Positions 16,377 to 23,676 of a stretch of DNA of 27,496 nucleotides are shown here, in pieces. The position numbers and the translations under genes are program-made. Source of the DNA: TMED14 sp038145075 (GTDB taxonomy: Bacteria > Bacteroidota > Bacteroidia > Flavobacteriales > Schleiferiaceae); contig JAYQOY010000018.1 in the NCBI GenBank assembly GCA_038145075.1, positions 1 through 27,496 of the forward strand. The letters are read 5' to 3'. The stretch's first letter is position 1. Each line of letters begins with the position of its first letter. A model generated the notes under the pieces. The model did no database searches. It saw only the letters and a list, made by a program, of their open reading frames with translations, and was not told the DNA's origin.

Positions 16377-17005
16377 GCGTTTTCGGGGAATAACACGTCC
16401 TCCATGAGGAAGAAGTAGACTTGGCGGCCCTTGTTAGGGTCGACTTTGGCTTGCATGACGCTTTCGTCCAACTTGCCTTTCAGGGTGATGATGGCGCGTG
16501 GGCGTTGCTCGCGGTGGGATTTGTTGATGGCGGCCATGCCGTCAGACAAGCTGTTGACGACTTGGGAGACACGGGCAAATACCAAGTGGATCCCGGGCAA
16601 CTGAGCAAACTTCAAACCCTTCGTTTGCAGGTCGGAAATCATGATTCCACCCGTCTGAGCAATGGCGGCATGGCAGCTAGAGGCCATGGCCTGGGTGCTC
16701 TCCGTGCAGTCCAAGGTCACGGTCAAGCCCGCGGCCTCAAACCAAGGGGTTAAGGCCTTTTCCGGGACAAAGAAGGCGGATTGCTGACACTCCGCTGCAG
16801 CTCCACGAAGGTTCTGAATCACTTCTTCGTGGCTTCCGCAGTACATGAAGTAGCCACCGCCATCCGTAAACTTCTTGACGAAGGTCAAATCAACGGGATC
16901 GTCTTGCTGCGCACTGTATTTGCCTGTGGAATCCTTGGACTCCGAAACGCTGTGTTCCGGGGCTCCGCTGAGGATTGCCATAAATTTTCCGAAAAGACCG
17001 GCCAT
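16373..17005 (-). CDS. LUD-domain protein (LutC/YkgG-like), orphan
   Basis: The 210-residue protein matches the LUD domain (PF02589) found in LutC of lactate utilisation operons. Supporting segments are an acidic N-terminus, then VDLTFVKKFTDGGGYFMYC, the TGGIMIS core and the conserved C-terminal PRAIITLKGKLDESVMQ. No LutA or LutB partner is present. Instead it sits between ftsH and cdsA, an arrangement I recall as common in Bacteroidota. Its function there is unknown. It overlaps cdsA by 4 bp and starts 32 bp downstream of ftsH. Confidence 0.85.
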   Translation of the reverse strand: MAGLFGKFMAILSGAPEHSVSESKDSTGKYSAQQDDPVDLTFVKKFTDGGGYFMYCGSHEEVIQNLRGAAAECQQSAFFVPEKALTPWFEAAGLTVTLDCTESTQAMASSCHAAIAQTGGIMISDLQTKGLKFAQLPGIHLVFARVSQVVNSLSDGMAAINKSHREQRPRAIITLKGKLDESVMQAKVDPNKGRQVYFFLMEDVLFPENA

Positions 17006-17037
17006 AGTGCTGAAATTCCCCGGAAAATTAGTGAATC

Positions 17038-19155
17038 TTACGCGTTTCCTTGGTCTTCTGCTGGATTCTCTTCGGCAGAATTTTCACCGCTTTCAGTGGC
17101 CGGCGGCTCCGTGGGGGTTTCGGCGGTGGCAGGGGCCTCAGCTTCCTCGTTGGAGGGGGCTTCGGCAGCAGCCGTTTCACGGTTCTTTTCTTCCAAAGCA
17201 GCTTGCACTTTCTCCTCCGCGGTGAGCCAGGGACGCTTGCCGAAGATGGTCTCCAAATTCTCTTTGAAGATGACTTCGTGCTTGAGCAATTCCTCTGCAA
17301 GGGCCGATAGCTTGTCCCGGTTGTCGCGCAGGATTTGCTTGGCGCGCTCGTACTGCCCTTCGATGATGGCCGAAATTTCTTCGTCAATCAACTGAGCGGT
17401 CTTCTCACTGTAGGGCTTGTCGAATTGGTATTCGTTTTGGCCGCTGGAGTCGTAGTAGGTGATGTTGCCGAGCTTCTCGTTGAGACCGTAAATCGTCACC
17501 ATGGCACGGGCTTGCTTGGTTACTTTTTCCAAATCGCTCAGGGCACCCGTCGTGATGCGGCCAAACATGACCTCTTCGGCGGCACGGCCGCCCATGGTGG
17601 CGCACATTTCGTCGAGTATTTGGGCTGTGGAGTTGAGCTGGCGCTCCTCCGGCAAGTACCAGGCCGCGCCCAGGGAGCGACCGCGAGGTACGATGGTCAC
17701 CTTCACCAGCGGGGAAGCGTGCTCCAAAAGCCAGCTGACCGTGGCGTGGCCCGCTTCGTGGTAGGCAATCACCTTCTTTTCTTCGGGCGTGATGATCTTG
17801 TTTTTCTTCTCCAAGCCGCCGACGATTCGATCCACGGCGTCTAAGAAGTCTTGTTTCTCCACTGCCTCTTTGTTCTTGCGTGCAGCGACCAAGGCCGCCT
17901 CGTTGCAGACGTTGGCGATATCCGCCCCGGAGAAGCCGGGCGTTTGGCGGGCCAAGAATTCAACGTCCACGTCTTTGCCCAATTTGAGGGGCTTGAGGTG
18001 GACGTCAAAGATCTCTTTGCGCTCGTTGAATTCGGGCAAGTCCACGTATATGACTCGGTCAAAGCGGCCGGCACGCATGAGCGCACGGTCCAAAATGTCT
18101 GCGCGGTTGGTGGCCGCCATGACGATGACGTGCTCGTTGGTGCCAAAGCCGTCCATCTCCGTCAGGAGCTGGTTCAGTGTGTTTTCGCGCTCGTCGTTGC
18201 CGCCGCTGAAGGCATTCTTGCCGCGGGCGCGGCCGATGGCGTCGATTTCATCGATGAAGATGATGGCGGGCGATTTTTCTTTCGCTTGTTTGAAGAGGTC
18301 GCGTACACGGCTTGCGCCAACACCCACAAACATCTCCACAAAGTCGGAACCGCTCAAGGAGAAGAAGGGGACCTTGGCCTCGCCGGCTACCGCTTTGGCG
18401 AGCAGGGTCTTACCCGTTCCGGGAGGGCCGCTCAGGAGCACCCCTTTGGGAATTTTACCGCCGAGGTTGGTGTACTTCTTGGGGTTCTTCAGGAAGTCCA
18501 CCACTTCGAGGACCTCGTCCTTGGCGCCTTCCATGCCCGCGACGTTCTTGAAGGTCACGCGCACCTCGGAGTCCGCGTCAAATACTTGCGCACGGGACTT
18601 GCCGATGTTAAAGATTTGTCCGCCAGGGCCACCGGCACCGCCGCCACCCATTCGGCGCATCATGAAGAACCAGAAAACGGCGATCAGCGCAAAGGGAAGA
18701 ATCCACGAAAGGACTTCGGTCCAGTAATTGGGCTCGTCCTTGTACTCGACGTTTATGGCGCCTTTTGACTCCAGCCACGCAGGGTGCTGGGTGTAGAAGC
18801 GCTCTAAGTTTTGGTCAAAAATGTCCGCGGGCATTTCAAAGTGGAAATGCGGGCCGGGATTGGCTGCATCGTTAAAACCCGAAGTGGCCAAGTCCTTGTA
18901 GTCCTCTTTGGCCGCCAAGGTATCCGGCTGGATGTAGATGTAGACTTCCTTTTTGTTGACCACCTTGACCTTTTCCACGTGGCCCTTGAGGAGCTTAGCG
19001 GCGAGGTCGTTAAAGTTGGAATCGCGGGCGGCAGCGCTGTAGTTGGAGGATGCAAACTGCAAACCCAACAGGCCGACGAAGACGGCAATGTAGATCCAGC
19101 TCAAGTTGAACTTGGGCGTGGGGCTTTTCTTTTTGGACGATTTTTCTTGGCTCAT
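17038..19155 (-). CDS. ftsH: ATP-dependent zinc metalloprotease FtsH
   Basis: FtsH is a membrane-anchored AAA+ protease that removes damaged membrane proteins and some cytosolic regulators. In this 705-residue protein the two membrane segments are at about 19-35 and 149-166, with the periplasmic region between them. Walker A GPPGTGKT is at 243-250, Walker B ends IDE at 301-303, and the arginine fingers are R361 and R364. The zinc site HEAGH is at 466-470. A long Glu/Ala/Pro-rich tail (~640-705) is likely disordered. It lies 11 bp after rsfS and upstream of the LUD, cdsA and psd genes. Confidence 0.98.
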   Translation of the reverse strand: MSQEKSSKKKSPTPKFNLSWIYIAVFVGLLGLQFASSNYSAAARDSNFNDLAAKLLKGHVEKVKVVNKKEVYIYIQPDTLAAKEDYKDLATSGFNDAANPGPHFHFEMPADIFDQNLERFYTQHPAWLESKGAINVEYKDEPNYWTEVLSWILPFALIAVFWFFMMRRMGGGGAGGPGGQIFNIGKSRAQVFDADSEVRVTFKNVAGMEGAKDEVLEVVDFLKNPKKYTNLGGKIPKGVLLSGPPGTGKTLLAKAVAGEAKVPFFSLSGSDFVEMFVGVGASRVRDLFKQAKEKSPAIIFIDEIDAIGRARGKNAFSGGNDERENTLNQLLTEMDGFGTNEHVIVMAATNRADILDRALMRAGRFDRVIYVDLPEFNERKEIFDVHLKPLKLGKDVDVEFLARQTPGFSGADIANVCNEAALVAARKNKEAVEKQDFLDAVDRIVGGLEKKNKIITPEEKKVIAYHEAGHATVSWLLEHASPLVKVTIVPRGRSLGAAWYLPEERQLNSTAQILDEMCATMGGRAAEEVMFGRITTGALSDLEKVTKQARAMVTIYGLNEKLGNITYYDSSGQNEYQFDKPYSEKTAQLIDEEISAIIEGQYERAKQILRDNRDKLSALAEELLKHEVIFKENLETIFGKRPWLTAEEKVQAALEEKNRETAAAEAPSNEEAEAPATAETPTEPPATESGENSAEENPAEDQGNA

Positions 19156-19166
19156 GTATGATCGGT

Positions 19167-19523
19167 TCAGCTAGGAATAGCAGTGTAGGTGGCGTCTCCC
19201 CACAACCCTTCAATGTCGTAGAAGGTTCGGGCTTCGCGCTGGAAAATGTGAACCACCACATGCACATAGTCCATCAAAATCCACTCGGACTCTTGGCTGC
19301 CTTCAATATGCCAAGGGCGCTCGTCGCATTGCTCGCGCAAGCGTTTTTCGACAGAACCTGAAAGGGCAGAGACTTGGGTGGAAGATTGCGCTTCGGTGAT
19401 AACGAAGTAGTCACATACCGCGTTGTCCAGATGGCGAAGGTCCAAGACGACGGTGTTTTCACCTTTTACATCGGAGATGCCTTCAAGCGCTTCAAGGACA
19501 ATGGGGGGGAAAGAGTTTTTCAT
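19167..19523 (-). CDS. rsfS: Ribosome silencing factor RsfS
   Basis: RsfS (RsfA/Iojap) binds ribosomal protein L14 and blocks subunit joining when nutrients are short. The 118-residue protein shows the family pattern: VVLDLRHLDNAVCDYFVITEA, then SSTQVSALSGSVEKRL, and the C-terminal WILMDYVHVVVHIFQREARTFYDIEGLWGDA. It is the first gene of the rsfS-ftsH-LUD-cdsA-psd unit, with a candidate promoter 21 bp upstream of the ATG. Confidence 0.96.
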   Translation of the reverse strand: MKNSFPPIVLEALEGISDVKGENTVVLDLRHLDNAVCDYFVITEAQSSTQVSALSGSVEKRLREQCDERPWHIEGSQESEWILMDYVHVVVHIFQREARTFYDIEGLWGDATYTAIPS

Positions 19524-19544
19524 TCAAAGTAGGCCAATAGCCTG

Positions 19545-19573
19545 TAAAAATAGGTGGGATAAACTGCAACAAG
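19545..19573 (-). promoter_or_regulatory. Candidate promoter for the rsfS-ftsH operon
   Basis: On the minus strand TTG (19571-19573) is followed after 18 bp by TATTTTTA (19545-19552), which matches TAnnTTTG except for the last base. It lies 21 bp before the rsfS ATG. Spacing is within the known range for the phylum. Confidence 0.45.
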
Positions 19574-19589
19574 GGTGCCATGCGCAAAG

Positions 19590-19617
19590 TCTGCGATCTT
19601 TGTCGCAGGCTTTTTTC
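19590..19617 (+). terminator. Terminator-like hairpin with T6 upstream of birA
   Basis: GTCTGCGA (19590-19597) pairs with TCGCAGGC (19604-19611) across a 6-nt loop, with one G-T pair, followed directly by six T residues. This is a standard Rho-independent shape for plus-strand transcripts. No plus-strand gene ends here, so it may insulate birA from antisense transcription or act as an attenuator. A competing pairing, CAAAG (19586-19590) with CTTTG (19599-19603), is also possible. Confidence 0.5.
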
Positions 19618-19630
19618 CGCACCAGAGGGC

Positions 19631-19638
19631 TAATTTTG
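19631..19638 (+). promoter_or_regulatory. -7 box (TAATTTTG) for birA
   Basis: An exact TAnnTTTG match that ends only 6 bp before the birA ATG at 19645. Transcription would start at or beside the ATG, so the mRNA is probably leaderless. Confidence 0.6.
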
Positions 19639-19644
19639 CGCCAA

Positions 19645-20352
19645 ATGTACATCAACTACCTGCATTTCAAAGAGATAGACTCGACGCATTCCTATGCGAT
19701 GCAGCAGGATGTGGCCGGATTGGACGGCCAATGGACTGCCATTTCGGCAGACAGCCAAACGGCAGGCAAGGGCCAAGGGCAAAAAACCTGGCAGGACCTG
19801 CCGGGCCAAGCGCTGTTGCTGACCCTGGTGAGCCCCCTTTGGTCGCTTGAAGCTCAGGCTGTTTTTCCGCGGCATATGGCGGCGGCGGTGACGGCCTTGG
19901 AGTTGCTTCAGCCCTACGCAATATCCCCGATCCAACTCAAATGGCCCAACGATCTTTACCTCGGCGGTAAAAAATTGGGAGGATTGCTCACCGAAGCGCA
20001 ATGGTCAGGCGAGCGCTGCAAGCGTGTGGTCTTTAGTTTGGGCGTCAATGTGCTGGGGGCCCCGGGAGGTTTTGCGGCCTTGGATCGCCCTGCGGACCTG
20101 ACGGAAATGCGCAGGACCTTGGCTGAGGGCTTAGCACAGGCGTGGATGGCTCCGCCGGTTGACGCCAAAGCGGCTTTTCAGCAGCATTGGATGCATAGCG
20201 GTCTCGGTCGCTGGGCGGAGGCGGACGGGGCGGATTACTTAGCGCAGGCGGTAGCTATCGACGATTTTGGTCGAATCGGCCTGCGCAGAAAGGACTCCCA
20301 CGACGTTCGCTGGTACCTACATGGGCAGGTCAGCTGGCTAGGAGAGGCTTAA
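19645..20352 (+). CDS. birA: Biotin--[acetyl-CoA-carboxylase] ligase, without DNA-binding domain
   Basis: It activates biotin as biotinyl-AMP and attaches it to carboxylase lysines. The ATG at 19645 gives 235 residues starting at the catalytic domain (FKEIDSTHSYA), so there is no N-terminal helix-turn-helix and it cannot be a BirA-type repressor. The ligase core is visible in LKWPNDLYLGGKKLGGLLTE and FSLGVNVLGAP. The biotinyl-AMP loop reads GKGQGQKTW (41-49) where E. coli has GRGRRGRKW. Its stop codon overlaps that of pyrE on the other strand. Confidence 0.93.
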   Translation: MYINYLHFKEIDSTHSYAMQQDVAGLDGQWTAISADSQTAGKGQGQKTWQDLPGQALLLTLVSPLWSLEAQAVFPRHMAAAVTALELLQPYAISPIQLKWPNDLYLGGKKLGGLLTEAQWSGERCKRVVFSLGVNVLGAPGGFAALDRPADLTEMRRTLAEGLAQAWMAPPVDAKAAFQQHWMHSGLGRWAEADGADYLAQAVAIDDFGRIGLRRKDSHDVRWYLHGQVSWLGEA

Positions 20353-20990
20353 AGGCCCCAGTTCTTGGGGTCTTGGCGCCAAAGGGCCAAGGTTTCCGCT
20401 TCGTCTTTCGTCAGGGTGTTGCGCTGTTCGGCCACTTGGAGCAAGTGGGCATAGTCGCTGAGCGTGAAGAGCTTGCAGTCCTTTTCGGCAAAGGCATTTT
20501 GTGCGTCCTCAAAGCCATAGGTAAAGATGGCTCCCATGCCCAGCACGTTGGCACCCGCCTCGCGGAGCGCGTCTACGGCCTGGAGGGAACTCATGCCCGT
20601 AGAGACTAAATCTTCAATCACGACCACGCGTGCGCCTTTTTCCAGGTGGCCTTCGATGAGGTTTTGGCGTCCATGGCCTTTAGCGGCCGAACGCACGTAA
20701 ATCATGGGAAGGTTTAGCTCCTGAGCGACCAAGGCAGCCAGCGCAATAGCACCGGTAGCCACTCCGGCAATCACCTCAACGGCAGGGTGCTGCTCCTTGA
20801 TTTGGGCAGCCATCTGCTCGCGCAAAAACGTCCGAACCGTGGGGTGCGACAAGGTTACGCGGTTGTCGCAGTAGATGGGAGATTTGATCCCGGAGGCCCA
20901 TGTAAAGGGGGATTGGGGACGGAGTTCGATGGCTTTAATTTGCAAAAGCAATTCGGCTAAACGCTTGGCGATTTCTGGATTGGTAACCAT
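20349..20990 (-). CDS. pyrE: Orotate phosphoribosyltransferase
   Basis: It joins orotate to PRPP in de novo pyrimidine synthesis. I chose the ATG at 20988-20990 (MVTNPEIAKRLAELLLQ), giving 213 residues, the normal length; the longer open frame upstream is unlike the family. The PRPP-binding motif is VVVIEDLVSTGMSS, and the flexible catalytic loop region is RSAAKGHGRQNLIEG. WASGIKSPIYCDNR is the family's N-terminal orotate/PRPP site. A -7 box lies 4 bp before the ATG. It converges with birA, sharing a TTAA for both stops. Confidence 0.96.
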   Translation of the reverse strand: MVTNPEIAKRLAELLLQIKAIELRPQSPFTWASGIKSPIYCDNRVTLSHPTVRTFLREQMAAQIKEQHPAVEVIAGVATGAIALAALVAQELNLPMIYVRSAAKGHGRQNLIEGHLEKGARVVVIEDLVSTGMSSLQAVDALREAGANVLGMGAIFTYGFEDAQNAFAEKDCKLFTLSDYAHLLQVAEQRNTLTKDEAETLALWRQDPKNWGL

Positions 20991-20994
20991 AGCG

Positions 20995-21002
20995 CAAAAG
21001 TA
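20995..21002 (-). promoter_or_regulatory. -7 box (TACTTTTG) for pyrE
   Basis: An exact TAnnTTTG match on the minus strand, with 4 bp between it and the pyrE ATG. It lies in the 16-bp gap shared with the divergent NUDIX gene and predicts a leaderless pyrE mRNA. Confidence 0.6.
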
Positions 21003-21006
21003 CAGC

Positions 21007-21408
21007 ATGAAAGCACTGACAGCCGCAGGCGGATGGGTCAAAAATGGCCACGGAGAAGTTTTATGGATGTATCGCCTGGGACACTGGGACTTACCGAAAG
21101 GAAAGTTGGAAACCGGCGAAAACATTGAGGAATGTGCGCTGCGCGAAGTGGAGGAAGAATGCGGTTTAAGCGGGTTGAAACTCGGACGCAAATTGACCGA
21201 AACCGTGCACGAATACGTGCAAAACGGAGAGCACTTCGTGAAGACGACGCATTGGTACGCGATGGAGGTGGAAGGCTGTCCCGCGCTTACCCCGCAAACC
21301 GAAGAAGGCATCGAATGGGTGCGCTGGGTGGCTGAGCCGGAATGGAGGGAGGCCCTGGCGAGCAGTTACGTCACCATTCAAGAAGTGGCTGCTGCGGCTA
21401 GACCTTGA
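21007..21408 (+). CDS. NUDIX hydrolase
   Basis: The 133-residue protein has a complete Nudix box: G, five residues, E, seven residues, then REVEEECGL, within WDLPKGKLETGENIEE...REVEEECGL (about residues 37-59). The start at 21007 gives MKALTAAGGWVKNGHGEVLWM, the usual first strand. The substrate cannot be told; candidates include damaged nucleotides, diadenosine polyphosphates or NDP-sugars. It is divergent from pyrE, 16 bp apart, and its 3' end overlaps that of coaD by 11 bp. Confidence 0.92.
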   Translation: MKALTAAGGWVKNGHGEVLWMYRLGHWDLPKGKLETGENIEECALREVEEECGLSGLKLGRKLTETVHEYVQNGEHFVKTTHWYAMEVEGCPALTPQTEEGIEWVRWVAEPEWREALASSYVTIQEVAAAARP

Positions 21409-21856
21409 CCGCTGCGGGAACGAAGCGGCTGTAATCCCCCTTGTTCTTAATGACGTCGCGCACGATGCTCGACGAAATAAAGGCCCAGCGGGCGCTGGTG
21501 AGCAGGAAGACGGTTTCGAGTTCGGGCTTCATCTCGCGGTTGGCCTGGGCGATCGCTTTTTCAAATTCAAAATCGGCCGGGTTGCGCAAGCCGCGCAGTA
21601 AAAAATGGGCGCCTTGTTCCATGGCAAAGTCCACGGTGAGTCCGCTGTAGGAAACCACTTTGATCTTGGGTTCGTGGGCAAAAGTTTCGCGCATCCAGGC
21701 CATGCGTTGCTCTAGCGGAAAGAGGTAGCGCTTCTCGGAATTTTCACCAACCGCCAAAATGATCTCGTCGAAGAGCGGCAAGGCGCGCTCCACGATGTTG
21801 ACGTGGCCTAGCGTGATGGGATCAAAAGATCCCGGGAAAAGGGCGATTCTGGGCAT
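21398..21856 (-). CDS. coaD: Phosphopantetheine adenylyltransferase
   Basis: It catalyses the penultimate step of coenzyme A synthesis, from 4'-phosphopantetheine and ATP to dephospho-CoA. The 152-residue protein has the ATP-binding GSFDPITLGH near its start and the C-terminal ISSSIVRD motif. LLRGLRNPADFEFE is the substrate-binding stretch. The start codon is fixed by the GSFDP motif at residue 9, so the 35-bp overlap with the end of ddl is real. Confidence 0.97.
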   Translation of the reverse strand: MPRIALFPGSFDPITLGHVNIVERALPLFDEIILAVGENSEKRYLFPLEQRMAWMRETFAHEPKIKVVSYSGLTVDFAMEQGAHFLLRGLRNPADFEFEKAIAQANREMKPELETVFLLTSARWAFISSSIVRDVIKNKGDYSRFVPAAVKV

Positions 21857-22838
21857 CTTCGAGCGCTTGTTCGGCGAGCAAGGTAGTGAATTCTAGGAGG
21901 GAGGTGCCGCGGGCGGCGAGCTGCTTGGGCACAATGCTTTCGGCGCTCATGCCGGGTACGGTGTTGATTTCGATCAGGACAGGAGCCCCGCCATCGGCGG
22001 GCAAAATGAAGTCGGCGCGGCAAAAGCCACGGAGGCCCAAACCGTCGTAGACGCGGCGCGTGAAGTCCTCAACTTGAGCGGCGGCCGTCGCGGGAATGCG
22101 CGCAGGGGTGATTTCTTCGGACAGCCCTTCGTACTTCGCTGCGAAGTCAAAGAAGGCTTTTTTGGGGACAATTTCCGTGATGCCCAGGGTCTGCGTTTGG
22201 CCCTGGAGGCGCGCAACGCCACAGCCCACTTCGATGCCTTTCACGCCTTGCTCAATGACGATGGCATCGTCTTCGGCGGCGGCGGCCGTCAGGGCATCGG
22301 GCAGCTCAGAGAGGGATTCAATGCGCGTCACGCCGTAGCTGGAGCCGCTTCGGCAAGGCTTCACAAAGAGCGGAAACTGCAGCGCTTCCAATGCGGCGTT
22401 CAGGCTTTCAGGTGCTACCCCAGCTTGCGTCCAAACGGCCGGAGAAACGGGCACGCCCAGGCGGCTGATGACGCCGTTGGTCCAGGCTTTGTGGAAGGTG
22501 AGGGCAGAGGCGGCCGGCGAGCAGGAGGTGTAAGGAATGCCCAGGGCTTCCCACTGAATGGCGAGCGTGCCATCTTCGCCGGGGTGGCCGTGGATGAGGT
22601 TGAAGATGAGTTCGACCGGTTGGATGCTGCCTTCGTGGAGGATGGCCATTCGGGCCGAATCAAAACCCACCGGCTGATCGTTCCCATCGACGGCGTCCCA
22701 GCCAGACTTGGACAAGGTCAGCCCAAAAACGTCATACTTGGAGCGGTCCAGGGCCTCAAAAACGGTCCGACCACTCTTCACGGAAATCCCATGCTCGCTG
22801 GAATATCCGCCCATAACCACTGCAACTCGTAGCGCCAT
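21822..22838 (-). CDS. ddl: D-alanine--D-alanine ligase
   Basis: It joins two D-alanines for peptidoglycan precursors in an ATP-grasp reaction. The 338-residue protein shows MGGYSSEHGISVKSG at the N-terminus, the YTSCSPAASALTFHK segment, the ATP-binding VKPCRSGSSYGV and the C-terminal metal/substrate motif LIEINTVPGM. It is divergent from the PASTA membrane protein gene across a 49-bp gap and overlaps coaD downstream by 35 bp. A -7 box lies 4 bp before its ATG. Confidence 0.96.
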   Translation of the reverse strand: MALRVAVVMGGYSSEHGISVKSGRTVFEALDRSKYDVFGLTLSKSGWDAVDGNDQPVGFDSARMAILHEGSIQPVELIFNLIHGHPGEDGTLAIQWEALGIPYTSCSPAASALTFHKAWTNGVISRLGVPVSPAVWTQAGVAPESLNAALEALQFPLFVKPCRSGSSYGVTRIESLSELPDALTAAAAEDDAIVIEQGVKGIEVGCGVARLQGQTQTLGITEIVPKKAFFDFAAKYEGLSEEITPARIPATAAAQVEDFTRRVYDGLGLRGFCRADFILPADGGAPVLIEINTVPGMSAESIVPKQLAARGTSLLEFTTLLAEQALEDAQNRPFPGIF

Positions 22839-22842
22839 ACCT

Positions 22843-22850
22843 CAAAGATA
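22843..22850 (-). promoter_or_regulatory. -7 box (TATCTTTG) for ddl-coaD
   Basis: An exact TAnnTTTG match on the minus strand, 4 bp before the ddl ATG, predicting a leaderless transcript. Confidence 0.6.
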
Positions 22851-22873
22851 GCGGGTGGCTCAACCCATATGGC

Positions 22874-22881
22874 TATTTTTG
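22874..22881 (+). promoter_or_regulatory. -7 box (TATTTTTG) for the PASTA-T9SS-RluD operon
   Basis: An exact TAnnTTTG match on the plus strand, 6 bp before the ATG at 22888, predicting a leaderless transcript. It shares the 49-bp gap with the ddl promoter. Confidence 0.6.
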
Positions 22882-22887
22882 TAGGCG

Positions 22888-23676
22888 ATGAAGTTCATTT
22901 TATTTCTCAAGAGCAAGACCTTTTGGTTGAATGCGGGCCTGGCCTTGGCATTTTTCATTCTCTTAGGCCTGAGTGCCAACTGGATTTTGAAAGGGGTGAC
23001 ATCCCATTCGGAGGTCGCGGTCGTGCCGGATCTGTCGGGCATGACCATCGAGGAGGCCCAAGCCGTTTTGGAAGGGGAGGCCCTCTTGGCAGAAGTGATG
23101 GACTCTAGCCTCTACTTTGCGAAACTTGAGCCCGGCACCGTGGTCGACCAGTACCCCATGCCGGGTGCAACGGCCAAAGCAGGCCGTACCGTCCAGTTGA
23201 CGATTAACCGCCGCCGCGCCGGTAAAGTTGCGCTGCCTTTGCTTGTGGAGCGCACTTTGCAACGCGCCGAATTAGACCTCACCTCTCGCGGCTTGCGCGT
23301 GGGTCGTATCACCTATGTCCCCGACCTCGCAGAAGGTCTCGTGCTCCAAGTGAGTGCCGGAGGGGTTGTTCTCGCAGAAGGCAGCCAGGTCCGCAAGGGC
23401 ACTGCGGTAGATTTAGTGGTCGGCAAACGCTCCGGACCTCCCACGCACGCGGTTCCCAACCTTTTGGGCATGCGCTTTGGCGAGGCCAAGGCCATTTTGC
23501 AACTCAGCGGCTTGCGCATTGAATGGGTAGAAGGCGATACCTCAAACGCTGATTTGACCGTATACCGCCAGCTTCCAGAGGATTCGCAAGGAAGTTTTGT
23601 GACGCATAAAGATGGGATAGTACGCGTTTGGATAGGTGAGGAGCACCTCCAGTATCTAGCCAACGATGTACAGTAA
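22888..23676 (+). CDS. Membrane-anchored PASTA-domain protein
   Basis: The 262-residue protein has one N-terminal membrane segment (~13-33, FWLNAGLALAFFILLGLSANW) followed by three PASTA repeats facing the periplasm. They lie at about 45-108 (VVPDLSGMTIEEAQAVL), 113-187 (VALPLLVERTLQRAELDL) and 192-253 (AVPNLLGMRFGEAKAIL). PASTA domains bind peptidoglycan or muropeptides in kinases and penicillin-binding proteins of other phyla. Here there is no kinase or transpeptidase domain. The divergent ddl gene supports a cell-wall role, though the exact job is unknown. Its end overlaps the type IX cargo gene by 11 bp. Confidence 0.93.
   Translation: MKFILFLKSKTFWLNAGLALAFFILLGLSANWILKGVTSHSEVAVVPDLSGMTIEEAQAVLEGEALLAEVMDSSLYFAKLEPGTVVDQYPMPGATAKAGRTVQLTINRRRAGKVALPLLVERTLQRAELDLTSRGLRVGRITYVPDLAEGLVLQVSAGGVVLAEGSQVRKGTAVDLVVGKRSGPPTHAVPNLLGMRFGEAKAILQLSGLRIEWVEGDTSNADLTVYRQLPEDSQGSFVTHKDGIVRVWIGEEHLQYLANDVQ

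Noticed and set aside
22074..22832. 252-codon plus-strand open frame
   Set aside because: It is antisense to ddl, which has every expected ATP-grasp motif.
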